NCBI GenBank assembly: GCA_964624465.1
Contig: CAZUZD010000126.1
Location: forward strand, 1 to 15,972
Direction of reading: 5' to 3'
Length of the DNA: 15,972 nt
Source of the DNA: CAZUZD01 sp964624465
GTDB lineage: Bacteria > Planctomycetota > Planctomycetia > Isosphaerales > Isosphaeraceae
Below the pieces are notes generated by a model. That model saw nothing but the letters and a program-made list of their open reading frames with translations, did no database searches and was not told the origin of the DNA. Of this stretch, positions 7,499 through 15,286 are shown piece by piece (the stretch's first letter is position 1; each line of letters starts with the position of its first letter). Position numbers and translations under genes: made by a program.

Positions 7499-9087
7499 TC
7501 AAGCACCCTGGCCCGGGCCGCCAGGCAGATCGACGACCTCCGGCCGGGCCCGTTCGCCATCGCTGTCGGGATCTCGAACCTCGGTTGGGGCCTGCCGAAC
7601 GAATGCGCGCTGGGACGGCCGATCGCCGAACGCGTCCGTGGAAACGATTTCCCGGTAGTCGGTCGCCCGAGCCAGGGCAGCGGCGGTGGCGGAGTCCCGG
7701 TGGACGACCACGATCCGCGCCCCCGAGGTCCGGACGCGTTCGGGAGTTCACTTCAGATCGCTACCCAGGTGCGGCTGGCCAGGGACAAAGGCGACCTTCA
7801 TCGAGGCGGACCGTCACCCACGACCGGCCCTGTGATGGATTCCGTCCGCAAGGGTTGCACAATCTCGTACCAAGGGTCTCCCTGGAGCGGCCGCCGCAAC
7901 GTTGCCAGGGCCGCCAGCAACGGCCCCCCGAACGAGACGAGCCAGAGCAGTCCGACGACCGCCTTCACCGCACGAGGCTCGGCCCACGGCACACCGACGC
8001 GGGGCCGCGCCAGTCGCCAGCCCGCCACCAGCGAGAGGGGCTGCAGCGCAGAGAGGTCGCGAACCTCGATGACAATCGGCAAGTCAGGAACCACCACGCT
8101 CAACGCAGGAATCGGCGTTCAGCGCCAGCGCCCGGAGGCGAGAGTGGACCACCAGGGCCGGTGCCACAGCAGACCGGCGACCATCGCCAGGAACCCGAGC
8201 CGGAGGCGGTCGAACGAGCGGAGAGACATCCAGGTCTTCTGGAGGTTCCGCTGCACGACCATCCACTGGTAGGCCAGCGCCTCGGGGTCCCGCAGTGGAC
8301 TCCAGCTCCTGTGGGCCTGGCGAGAGGGGTCTTCCCAGGCCGTGAGCTGCCCGGCCGCGGGTGGGATCAGCGCGCGGAACCACAGGTGTGTGCGCTCGAT
8401 CAGCGGCCGGGGGCCGACCAGGGCATGAATGGCCTCCGCCGCCGTCGAGAACGTGAGGTGGCCGTAGCGAACGCTCGGCACTGCGATCCAGGGCAGGGCG
8501 ATCAGCCCCGACGCCAGTGCGATCCGGGGCCGTTCCGCCCAATCGCGACCCAGGAGCAGGGCAAAGCCGAGCAGCAGCAGCCCGCTCATCAGCCAGTCCG
8601 GCACGATGGAACGCATCGAGGTGGCGGTCGTGAGAGCCACGATCGTGACCGCGAACCCGCATTCGGTCCGGTTGAGCTCCAGGACCCGGCAGACGGCCCA
8701 GCTCCCGAGGGTGAATCCGAGCCCGCTCAGGCCCGTGACCAACCAGCCGGCCCAGCTCGGCTCGTCGAAGCGCCCCAGGTAGGGCGCGATCAGCCAGCAC
8801 AGCATCGGGCTCCAGGACCCGTTGACGGCCAGTCCGATGGACCCGGTGCAGTCATGCCCGGCGATCTGGAGGTCGGACACCGCATCCGCGTTGAGGATCT
8901 GCCGATTGCCCAGGATCACCACGGCCGTGGCCAGCGCCTGGATCACTTGGCACTGGTCTGCCTGACACGGAGGGAAACCTGCGCGGGCGGGAAACCCACG
9001 CCACGAAGTCACCCGCGTGAGCCGTTTCCTACCGTGGAGAGACCTGGTAAAATTGCACCGACGTTCATAGCGTGACTCCATGTCCAA
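7499..9087 (-). pseudogene. Decayed polytopic membrane glycosyltransferase-like gene (GT39/ArnT style)
   Basis: The longest intact piece (8119-9087, 322 residues) contains NADAVSDLQIAGHDCTG and GLAVNGSWSPMLCWLIAP, a degraded form of the first-loop region of Dol-P-sugar-type membrane glycosyltransferases (Asp in the first periplasmic loop), then several hydrophobic helices. It stops at TGA 8121-8119, but the same frame stays coding-like to TGA 7800-7798, with PWYEIVQPLRTESITGPVVG near its end. A shift of frame around 7800 then gives MKVAFVPGQPHLGSDLK, a second in-frame TGA (7750-7748), and finally TPERVRTSGARIVVVHRDSA and more down to the stop at 7499. The order N-terminal helices, middle helix, soluble C-terminal tail fits one original protein of about 500 residues. 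Two stops plus one frameshift indicate inactivation. The first ~45 codons up to 9087 are not protein-like, so the original start is unclear. Sequencing error could explain one lesion, hardly three. Confidence 0.72.
9025..9053 (+). promoter_or_regulatory. Possible extended -10 promoter ahead of the PqqD/HprK-like operon
   Basis: TGGTAAAAT (9045-9053) is an extended -10 element: TG, one base, then TAAAAT, which matches TATAAT at 5 of 6 positions. TTTCCT lies 17 bases upstream (9025-9030) as a poor -35. It sits in the most A+T-rich short stretch of the window (about 9040-9110) and would give a leader of about 140 bases before the ATG at 9202. Confidence 0.4.
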
Positions 9088-9201
9088 CTGTGTTCAATTC
9101 TAGATTCGCACATGACTCCCGCGGTCGGCCCGCTTGCCCTGCTCGGTGCCACGGCGGGGATCCGGTCGACACGCGGGACGTTCTTTCGCAGGGATTGCAC
9201 G

Positions 9202-9690
9202 ATGGCCAGTGAGTTCCGCGACACCGACCGCTTCGACCTGAACCGCTCCGAGGTCGCCGTGCAGGTCATCGAAGGCGAGGCCGTCGCCATCGATGTGCTG
9301 ACCGGGAAGTACCACGGCATGACGGGGATCGCGTGCGCCATCGTGCACCTGCTGGCCCTCGGGGTCGACCTGGGCGTGGTCCGGGACGCCTTGCAGCGGC
9401 AGTATCCGGAGGCCCACGACCGGATCGAGGCCGAGCTCCACGGGTTCGTCGAGCGTCTGGTGGCCGAACGGGTCGTGGTCCGCGCCGACCACCTGACCGC
9501 GCCGGCCGAGCTGCCCGCCGTCTTCGCCGACCTGCCCTACGGGACGCCCGTGCTGGAGACGTACGACGACATGGCCGAACTGCTGGCGCTCGACCCGCCG
9601 ATGCCGACGGTCCTCGATACGCCCTGGAGCAGTGACGCGTGGGGCCACGAGGGCTCCGGGACCGCCGGGGCCGCTCGGGATCTCGCCTGA
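9202..9690 (+). CDS. PqqD-family peptide-binding protein with C-terminal extension
   Basis: 162 residues. Residues 1-95 have the PqqD pattern: a beta-rich start, then GEAVAIDVLTGKYHGM (25-40) leading into a helix (TGIACAIVHLLALG) and a winged-helix-like half. PqqD proteins bind leader peptides and hand them to modifying enzymes. Residues 113-132 add a tail with PVLETYDDMAELLALDP; from memory similar YxDMxxLLxLDP tails occur in other PqqD-like proteins near kinase and nucleotidyltransferase genes. The last ~25 residues are Gly/Ala-rich and look disordered. The start at ATG 9202 is chosen because AGGGA (9190-9194) precedes it and the domain begins there; an in-frame ATG at 9112 would add 30 non-domain residues. 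Its stop overlaps the next start by one base (TGATG), so it is translationally coupled. No radical SAM or precursor gene is seen beside it. Confidence 0.8.
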   Translation: MASEFRDTDRFDLNRSEVAVQVIEGEAVAIDVLTGKYHGMTGIACAIVHLLALGVDLGVVRDALQRQYPEAHDRIEAELHGFVERLVAERVVVRADHLTAPAELPAVFADLPYGTPVLETYDDMAELLALDPPMPTVLDTPWSSDAWGHEGSGTAGAARDLA

Positions 9691-10823
9691 TGCGGATCGT
9701 GCTCTGGAGCGACCCGTTCTGGCCGTCGATCGGCGGCGTCGAGCGACTGGTCGTGCCCCTGGTCCGCGCGCTGAGCGATCGTGGGCACGACGTGCTGGTG
9801 ATCACCAACCAGCGCAAGGCCGAGTCGGCGCCCGAGCTCGACCTGGGGACCGCCCGGGTCGTCCGCCTGGACATGGTCGGCGCGCTCGACCGGCGGGATC
9901 CGGCCGAGATCCTCGGAATCCAGAGCCAGGTCGCCCGCGCCATCCGGGAGTTCGAGCCCCAGGTGGTGCACCTCTTCGCGGCCATGCTCTCGGCGTACTT
10001 CTACGCGAGGATCGCCCGCAGGATCCGCTGCCCGATCCTCTACACCGAGCAGACCGGCTGGTTCCGGCTCGAGAGCCCGAATTCGCTGCAACGGCAGGTG
10101 ATGGAGTCGGCCGACTGGTTCGCTACCTGCTCGCACGCCAGCGCCCGCTCGATCGGCGAGCTGTTCCCGGCGATCGGCCCGAGGATGACGGTGATCGTCA
10201 ACGGCATCGACCTTCCCCCCGCGCCCGGCGACGGGCCACCGCCGCTGGACCCGCCGATCCTCCTGGGCCTGGGCCGCCATCACCTCGACCAGAAGGGTTT
10301 CGACGTCGCCGTCGCCGCCATGCCCGCGATCCTGGCACGCCGACCCGACGCCAGGCTCGTCCTCGCCGGCGATGGCCCCGACCGCGAACGCCTCGAGGGC
10401 CAGGTCGTCGCGTCAGGCCTCCCGGAGCACGTGCAGTTCCCGGGCTGGGTCCACCCGGAGCGGGTCCACGAGACGATCGGGCAATCGACCATGATGCTGG
10501 TGCCGTCGCGGTTCGATCCCTTCGGCCTGGTCGCGGCCGAGACGGGCGCGGCGGGCCGGGCGTGCGTGGCGTCGGCGGTGGGGGGGCTGGCCGAGATCGT
10601 CGTCGACGGGGAAACCGGCCGACTCGTCCCGCCCGACGATCCGCCGGCGCTCGCGGCCGCCGTCCTCGGACTGCTGGAAGACCCCGTCGCCCTGGTCGCG
10701 ATGGGGCGAGCGGCGCGGCAGCGGGTCGAACGCTGCTTCCGGTTCGACCGATTCGTGGACGAGTCCGAGGCGCTGTACGCCACCCTCATCGAATCGATCC
10801 CGAGGCGGGACCATGACCGATAG
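9690..10823 (+). CDS. GT4-family glycosyltransferase
   Basis: 377 residues of GT-B fold. The N-terminal half starts MRIVLWSDPFWPSIGGVERL with the glycine loop that contacts the donor sugar. The C-terminal half has GLGRHHLDQKGFDVAV (193-208), LVLAGDGPDRERL (224-236) and PSRFDPFGLVAAE (272-284). Enzymes of this family (retaining, glycosyl_transf_1) move a sugar from a nucleotide-sugar to an acceptor such as a lipid-linked glycan or a protein, on the cytoplasmic side. The usual E-x7-E is D276-x7-E284, a conservative change. The start ATG 9690 overlaps the PqqD stop, and the end overlaps the kinase gene by 11 bases, so all three are probably translated together. Donor and acceptor cannot be predicted. 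Confidence 0.9.
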   Translation: MRIVLWSDPFWPSIGGVERLVVPLVRALSDRGHDVLVITNQRKAESAPELDLGTARVVRLDMVGALDRRDPAEILGIQSQVARAIREFEPQVVHLFAAMLSAYFYARIARRIRCPILYTEQTGWFRLESPNSLQRQVMESADWFATCSHASARSIGELFPAIGPRMTVIVNGIDLPPAPGDGPPPLDPPILLGLGRHHLDQKGFDVAVAAMPAILARRPDARLVLAGDGPDRERLEGQVVASGLPEHVQFPGWVHPERVHETIGQSTMMLVPSRFDPFGLVAAETGAAGRACVASAVGGLAEIVVDGETGRLVPPDDPPALAAAVLGLLEDPVALVAMGRAARQRVERCFRFDRFVDESEALYATLIESIPRRDHDR

Positions 10824-11952
10824 CCCGACGATCCATCTGCTGCCCGACGCCGAGGACCGCTACCGGGCCATGTCCGTGGCGTTCGATCGCGCGTGCGCCC
10901 AGGCGGCCGAGCCCGACCCGCCGTTCGAATTCTGCCTGAGCGGCATCCCGGCCCGGCTCCGGGTCGCCGGCTCGACCCTGCGCGAGCGGGTGGTCCGGCC
11001 GTTCCGCCACCTCGCCCAGCCCTGGACTGCCGGAGCGTCGGGGCTGACGATCGACCTCTGGGACGAGACGCAGACGGGCGTCGGGTGCGAGGGGTGTGCG
11101 GTCGACGAGTCCCTCGACACCTGGGGCGGCTGGAAATGCTCGGCCGACGGGCGGTTCCTGGTGCACCACCGGCGGACGGCGCTGGAGATCTACGACCGGC
11201 AGGAGCAGCGGATCCTGGGCTGGTCGACCGGCCCGATCCACGTCTCGCACCACGAGCGCGGCCGACCCCTGCTGCGGCTCCTGATGCAGTGGCACCGCGA
11301 CCACGGCCGGCACGTCATCCACGGGGGGCTGGTCGAGTCGGACGGCGTGGGCGTGCTGCTGGTCGGCAAGAGCGGCAGCGGCAAGAGCACCACGGCGCTG
11401 CTGTGTGCGCTCGACGGCCTGACGTTCCTTTCGGAGGACTTCCTGGCCATCGGCCGGGACGCGGCCGGCGCGCATCACGGCCACAGCATCTTCGCGTCGG
11501 CCAAGCTGCACCCCGGCCATCTCGAGCGCTTCCCCCGGCTCCGCGCGGTGGCCCTCGGGCCGGAGCATCCCGAGGACGACAAATCGCTGCTGTTCCTGGA
11601 GCACCTCGAGGGTGCCCGGGTCGGCCGCTCGGTCCGGATCGGCGCCGTCGTGGCCCCTCGCATCGGTGGCACGGCCGGGTCGTCGTTCCGGCGGATCAGC
11701 CGCGGGGCCGCGCTGATGGACCTCGCCCCCAGCACGCTCGTCCTGCTCAACGGCTACGGCCTGGGGCTCCGCCGTGGCGAGGTGGTCGCCCGCCACCTCG
11801 ACGAGTTCGCAGGGCTCCTGGCCGCCTGCCCATCGTACCGGCTGGAGCTGGGACACGACCTGGGCAGCGTGGCGCCCGCCGTCCGCGCGATCATTGCCGA
11901 CGCCCGTGGTGCCGCGGCCACGGCCCCCGTCCTCTCGGTCCAACCCGCCTGA
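10813..11952 (+). CDS. HprK-like P-loop serine kinase (HPr kinase-related)
   Basis: 379 residues. Residues 168-193 (HVIHGGLVESDGVGVLLVGK, then SGSGKST) closely follow the HPr kinase/phosphorylase core: HG before the strand, then Walker A G185-T193. TFLSEDFLAI (204-213) corresponds to the HprK VADD-type acidic pair (E208-D209) that binds Mg or acts as base. The N-terminal ~160 residues are an unrelated, Trp-rich region (FRHLAQPW, DTWGGW, GWSTGPIHV), and the C-terminal ~100 residues do not match the HprK helix. This is the layout of 'HprK-related' kinases rather than true HprK. Such kinases occur with PqqD and nucleotidyltransferase genes, and in some lasso-peptide clusters a relative phosphorylates a C-terminal Ser. 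No HPr (ptsH) is seen here. It starts inside the GT4 gene (11-base overlap). Function as a small-molecule or peptide kinase is inferred. Confidence 0.85.
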   Translation: MTDSPTIHLLPDAEDRYRAMSVAFDRACAQAAEPDPPFEFCLSGIPARLRVAGSTLRERVVRPFRHLAQPWTAGASGLTIDLWDETQTGVGCEGCAVDESLDTWGGWKCSADGRFLVHHRRTALEIYDRQEQRILGWSTGPIHVSHHERGRPLLRLLMQWHRDHGRHVIHGGLVESDGVGVLLVGKSGSGKSTTALLCALDGLTFLSEDFLAIGRDAAGAHHGHSIFASAKLHPGHLERFPRLRAVALGPEHPEDDKSLLFLEHLEGARVGRSVRIGAVVAPRIGGTAGSSFRRISRGAALMDLAPSTLVLLNGYGLGLRRGEVVARHLDEFAGLLAACPSYRLELGHDLGSVAPAVRAIIADARGAAATAPVLSVQPA

Positions 11953-11976
11953 CGAACCGCACTCCACTCCGGCACC

Positions 11977-11981
11977 GGAGG
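11977..11981 (+). promoter_or_regulatory. Shine-Dalgarno GGAGG that sets a GTG start
   Basis: GGAGG lies 8 bases ahead of the GTG at 11990, while no in-frame ATG with a ribosome site exists between the upstream gene and the GT2 domain. This fixes the start of the second glycosyltransferase. Confidence 0.75.
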
Positions 11982-11989
11982 ACCGCCCT

Positions 11990-12709
11990 GTGACCGGCTC
12001 CCGAGTCTCCTGCATCCTCCCCGCCTGGAACGCGGCCGCGACGATCGCGCGGTCGATCGAGAGCATCCTCGCTCAGACGGTGTTACCTCTGGAGGTGATC
12101 GTCGTCGACGACGGCTCGACCGACGACACCAGGGCCGTCGTGAGCCGGTTCGGCGCCGGCGTCCGATCCGTCCGCCAGCCCAACGCGGGCGCCGAGGCGG
12201 CGCGGAACCGGGGCATCGCCGAATCCCGTGGTGAATTCCTCGCCTTCCTCGACGCGGACGACGTCTGGCTGCCGACCAAGCTCGAGCGCCAACTGGCCGT
12301 CTTCCGGGATCGTCCCGAGGTCGGTGCAGTCGGCTGCCTGGTTCACCATGTCGGCGATGTCGACGACGCATGGGTCGACCGACAGATGATCCGCTACGCC
12401 GGCCGGGAGGTTCCCGGCTGGCGCGGCAGCGACGTCATGGCCCGTCGCACTGCGTTCGAGGCGGTGGGCCGGTTCGATCCGGCACTCCGACACGCGGGCA
12501 TGATCCAGTGGCTCCAGCGTTGCGAGGCCGCCGGGATCCCGCGGTTCTTGCTGCCGGAGTGCCTGGTCGAGCGGCACCTCCGCCCGGGCTCGACCTCGAC
12601 GCAGCAATCGGCCGGGGGGACCACGGCGAACCTCGACGAGTATCTGACCCTCGTCCGGGCCCGCCTGAGTGCCCATCGTTCCGGTCCAGGAGCCAACCTG
12701 CCGCGGTGA
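11990..12709 (+). CDS. GT2-family glycosyltransferase
   Basis: 239 residues of the GT-A fold. VSCILPAWNAAATIARSIES opens the domain. VVDDGST (38-44) binds the nucleotide, and FLDADDVW (86-93) holds the DxD metal site. MIQWLQRCEAAGI (171-183) replaces the usual EDxDW acceptor/catalytic stretch: the acidic residues expected around 168-172 are His-Ala-Gly-Met, which may change or reduce activity. The tail LPECLVERHLRPGSTS is typical of short GT2 enzymes that lack membrane helices. The gene starts 37 bases after the kinase stop, on GTG with a strong GGAGG, and is followed by the nucleotidyltransferase frame after 83 bases. It likely adds a sugar in the same pathway as the GT4 enzyme; donor and acceptor are unknown. 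Confidence 0.88.
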   Translation: MTGSRVSCILPAWNAAATIARSIESILAQTVLPLEVIVVDDGSTDDTRAVVSRFGAGVRSVRQPNAGAEAARNRGIAESRGEFLAFLDADDVWLPTKLERQLAVFRDRPEVGAVGCLVHHVGDVDDAWVDRQMIRYAGREVPGWRGSDVMARRTAFEAVGRFDPALRHAGMIQWLQRCEAAGIPRFLLPECLVERHLRPGSTSTQQSAGGTTANLDEYLTLVRARLSAHRSGPGANLPR

Positions 12710-12792
12710 TCCTCCTGCCAACCTGGGCGGGGAGCCGTTCCGGCCACTCGCCTCGCGGCCAGTCGCGTCCCTCCTGTTCACCGGGAACCGCC

Positions 12793-15237
12793 ATGCGTCA
12801 GGTCCCCTTGTTCGACGTGGTGTCGACCATCCTCCCGGACGCCGCGACCGCTGCATTTCTCCAGGCGGCGCTCCGTGATGGACCCGAGGCGCACGCGGCC
12901 TGGGACCACTTCCGGTCCGCGATTCCGTCGCTGCCCGATTTCCTCCGCAGCGATCGGGCGGGCCTCAAGCGACTGCTACCGCTCCTGGAGCACAACGTCA
13001 GGACCCAGCGCATCGCCGTCGACCGCCAGGTCGGGGCCATCCTCCGGTCCGCCGCGGTGCGGGAGCGGGTCCGGTTCCGACTCTTCGCCGACTCAGCCAG
13101 GGCCGGGATGGTGGCTCTGGCCGACGCAGGCCTGACGCCGCTCGTGCTCAAGGGTGCGGCGGCGGCGTGCTACTATCCCGCGCCTCACCTCCGACACTGC
13201 CACGACCTGGATCTGTTGCTCGACCCCGCCGACGTTTCCCGAGCTGCAACCGCCCTGAGCGCGGCCGACTTCGGCGATGGCCAGCCGATCGAGCACTCCC
13301 CAGGCACCCGCTTCTCCCACCGCTCGGGGCTCCCGATCGAGTGCCACCACACCCTGCTCGGTCCAGAGACGACCCCGGACGATCTCTCGGTCCTGCTGGA
13401 AAGAAGCCGGAGCGCGGCGGTGCTGGGGACACCCGTCCGCGTGCTGGCCCCGGCAGACCAGCTCGCCCACCTCTGCGGCCATGCCCTCCAGAACCCCAGG
13501 CGCCGGACCTTCGCCTGGGTGGCCGACGCCTACCTCCTGATCCGTCACGCGCCCGACGTCTGGGACTCGCTGCTCGAAGCGGCGACCGATCTCCGGGTGG
13601 AGCTGCCCGCCCTGGTCATCCTGACCGACCTGCGCGACCGGTTCGGCTCGCCCGTGCCCGAGCCGGTCCTCATCGCGTTGCGGCAGGCCGCGGCCCGGAC
13701 CGATCGCGGCCGGCGAAACCACACCCTCCGGCTGGTGCGCCAGGGCGGCGGCGTCCGGCTACCTCGCCTGCTCCGGCACGCCGGCTGGCGCTCGCGCTGG
13801 GCGGTCCTCCGGGCGCTGCTCACCCCGGACGGCCGACCGTGGATCGCCGACCATCGGCCGCAACCCATCCCGGCCCGACCCGGCAGCTCGGACTGGGCTG
13901 GGCCCTCCGCGCAGTGCGATGGCCAGGGACGAGCTCACCGCCGCCGGACGCGGGCAGACCGGGACGGATCGACTCCACCACCGGAACCCACCCCTGCACC
14001 GACCGAGTCGTGGAGTGATCCTGCCGTGACACGTATCCCATCCTGGCAGCCGACCGTGGTGCAGCAAGACCTGCTCGAAGCGTGCCTGCTCGACGGCGAG
14101 CGGGCCAGGGTCGCGTTCCAGCGCTGGCGCGAGCGGGCCGACCTCGACACCCTGGACACCGGCTCCGCCCGGCTCTTGCCACTGCTCTGGCGACGGCAGT
14201 CGGGTGCGTTCCCGGGGGACCCGGTGCTGGCGAGAGGCAAGGCGGAATACCGGCGCGCCTGGTGCCTCAATCAAGTCGCGATCGCCCGGGGGGCCGCGCT
14301 GATCGGCCGGCTCGAGGCCGCGGGGATCCCCGCGATGTACCTCAAAGGGGCGGCGCTCGCCGTGGGCCAGTATGGCGACCCGGGCGTCCGGCCGATGGAC
14401 GACATCGACATCGCCGTACCACGGAGCCAGGCCCGCGCCGCCGTCGAGGCCCTGGTGCGGGAGGGCTGGGTTCCGGGGGTCACGCCGCTGGCGGGCGCGC
14501 GGGACATCGGGGACGCCGCGGGTGGGGGCTGGGAAGTCGGTGCACGGCCGCTGGCCGCGTTCGACGAGGCCTACTTCTTCGCCAGGCACGCGCACGGGTT
14601 CGAGGCCCCGGACGGCGTGAACGTCGACCTGCACTGGTGCCTGTTCCAGGGCCATTGCGACCCCGGCGTGGATGACGCGGCCTGGGCCGCGACCCGCACC
14701 GTCCTGATCCATCAGACCGAGGTGCGGGTGCCCGACCCGGCCGATCACCTGCTGCTGCTGCTCGCCCACGGCGCCCGCTGGAACCCGATCCCGGCGATCC
14801 GCTGGATCGCCGACGCGGTGACCCTGATCCGCCGCGAGCCCGACCTCGCCTGGGATCGCCTGATCGCCGAGGCCCAGGCCCGGCGGATCACGCTCCAGAC
14901 CACGGAGATGCTCGCCGACCTGGAAGACCGCTTCGCCGTGGGAGTGCCGCCGACGGTCCTGGTCCGCCTCCGATCGGCCCCCGTCGGCCGGGCCGAGCGC
15001 AACGAGTACCGCATCAAGACCTCGGAACCCAGTTTCCGCCTCGGACTCCAGGAGCTCCGCTGGCTTTACGCCCGCCACCGCGCCTTCCGCCGCCACCACC
15101 GCTCGCTCCGCACCCCGGCGTTCCCGGGTTACGTCCGTCACGTCCTCGACGCTCCAGGGCTGGTCCAGGTCGGCTCGTACGCCGTCGCCGAGCTGAGGCG
15201 ACGGACCCGCCGGCCACGGCCGACCGAAGCCGGATGA
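12793..15237 (+). CDS. Tandem NTP_transf_5 nucleotidyltransferase (two domains in one open frame)
   Basis: 814 residues from ATG 12793. The first domain (about 1-360) has LVLKGAAAACYY (K120) and HDLDLLLDP with D138/D140. The second (about 412-805) has MYLKGAALAVGQYGDP (K518), MDDIDIAVP with D536/D537/D539, and VDLHW (611-615). These KGA and DxD motifs are the hallmark of NTP_transf_5, a minimal nucleotidyltransferase family found beside HprK-like kinases; one lasso-peptide member is reported to modify phosphorylated tails. Both active sites look intact but the two copies are quite different. Residues 361-411 form a low-complexity Pro/Arg/Ser linker with poor third-position G/C. The internal GTG at 14026 has its own GGAG, so the two domains may be separate proteins (see the next entry). 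The last gene of the operon-like run, it ends 49 bases from the convergent gene at the right edge. Confidence 0.8.
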   Translation: MRQVPLFDVVSTILPDAATAAFLQAALRDGPEAHAAWDHFRSAIPSLPDFLRSDRAGLKRLLPLLEHNVRTQRIAVDRQVGAILRSAAVRERVRFRLFADSARAGMVALADAGLTPLVLKGAAAACYYPAPHLRHCHDLDLLLDPADVSRAATALSAADFGDGQPIEHSPGTRFSHRSGLPIECHHTLLGPETTPDDLSVLLERSRSAAVLGTPVRVLAPADQLAHLCGHALQNPRRRTFAWVADAYLLIRHAPDVWDSLLEAATDLRVELPALVILTDLRDRFGSPVPEPVLIALRQAAARTDRGRRNHTLRLVRQGGGVRLPRLLRHAGWRSRWAVLRALLTPDGRPWIADHRPQPIPARPGSSDWAGPSAQCDGQGRAHRRRTRADRDGSTPPPEPTPAPTESWSDPAVTRIPSWQPTVVQQDLLEACLLDGERARVAFQRWRERADLDTLDTGSARLLPLLWRRQSGAFPGDPVLARGKAEYRRAWCLNQVAIARGAALIGRLEAAGIPAMYLKGAALAVGQYGDPGVRPMDDIDIAVPRSQARAAVEALVREGWVPGVTPLAGARDIGDAAGGGWEVGARPLAAFDEAYFFARHAHGFEAPDGVNVDLHWCLFQGHCDPGVDDAAWAATRTVLIHQTEVRVPDPADHLLLLLAHGARWNPIPAIRWIADAVTLIRREPDLAWDRLIAEAQARRITLQTTEMLADLEDRFAVGVPPTVLVRLRSAPVGRAERNEYRIKTSEPSFRLGLQELRWLYARHRAFRRHHRSLRTPAFPGYVRHVLDAPGLVQVGSYAVAELRRRTRRPRPTEAG
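14012..14028 (+). promoter_or_regulatory. Internal ribosome site and GTG that could start the second nucleotidyltransferase separately
   Basis: GGAG (14012-14015) lies 10 bases before GTG 14026, which would start VTRIPSWQPTVVQQDLLEAC and give a 403-residue protein ending at 15237. A different plus frame across 13860-14018 has higher third-position G/C than the fused frame, reads LGLGWALRAVRW and ends in TGA 14016-14018, just before this GTG. That is what two neighbouring genes would look like after a frameshift in the first. Confidence 0.45.
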
Positions 15238-15286
15238 TCCAGACCGGTCGGCACCCGACCCAGGCGCCGGATCTCTGGCCCCCCGG

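Noticed and set aside
5928..7658. 576-residue plus-strand open frame
   Set aside because: Antisense to the DUF1501 gene, which has all of its family motifs on the minus strand.
7585..9075. 496-residue plus-strand open frame
   Set aside because: Antisense to the decayed glycosyltransferase; Arg/Pro/Gln-rich with no recognisable motif, while the minus strand shows protein-like segments.
9112..9201. Earlier start for the PqqD gene at ATG 9112
   Set aside because: No ribosome site before it and the 30 added residues do not belong to the PqqD fold; ATG 9202 has AGGGA upstream.
9054..9201. Possible RiPP precursor peptide upstream of PqqD
   Set aside because: No short open frame with a ribosome site and a leader/core-like sequence was found here, nor in the gaps 11953-11989 and 12710-12792.
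10786..12066. 426-residue minus-strand open frame
   Set aside because: Shadow of the HprK-like kinase gene, whose Walker A and HG motifs are on the plus strand.
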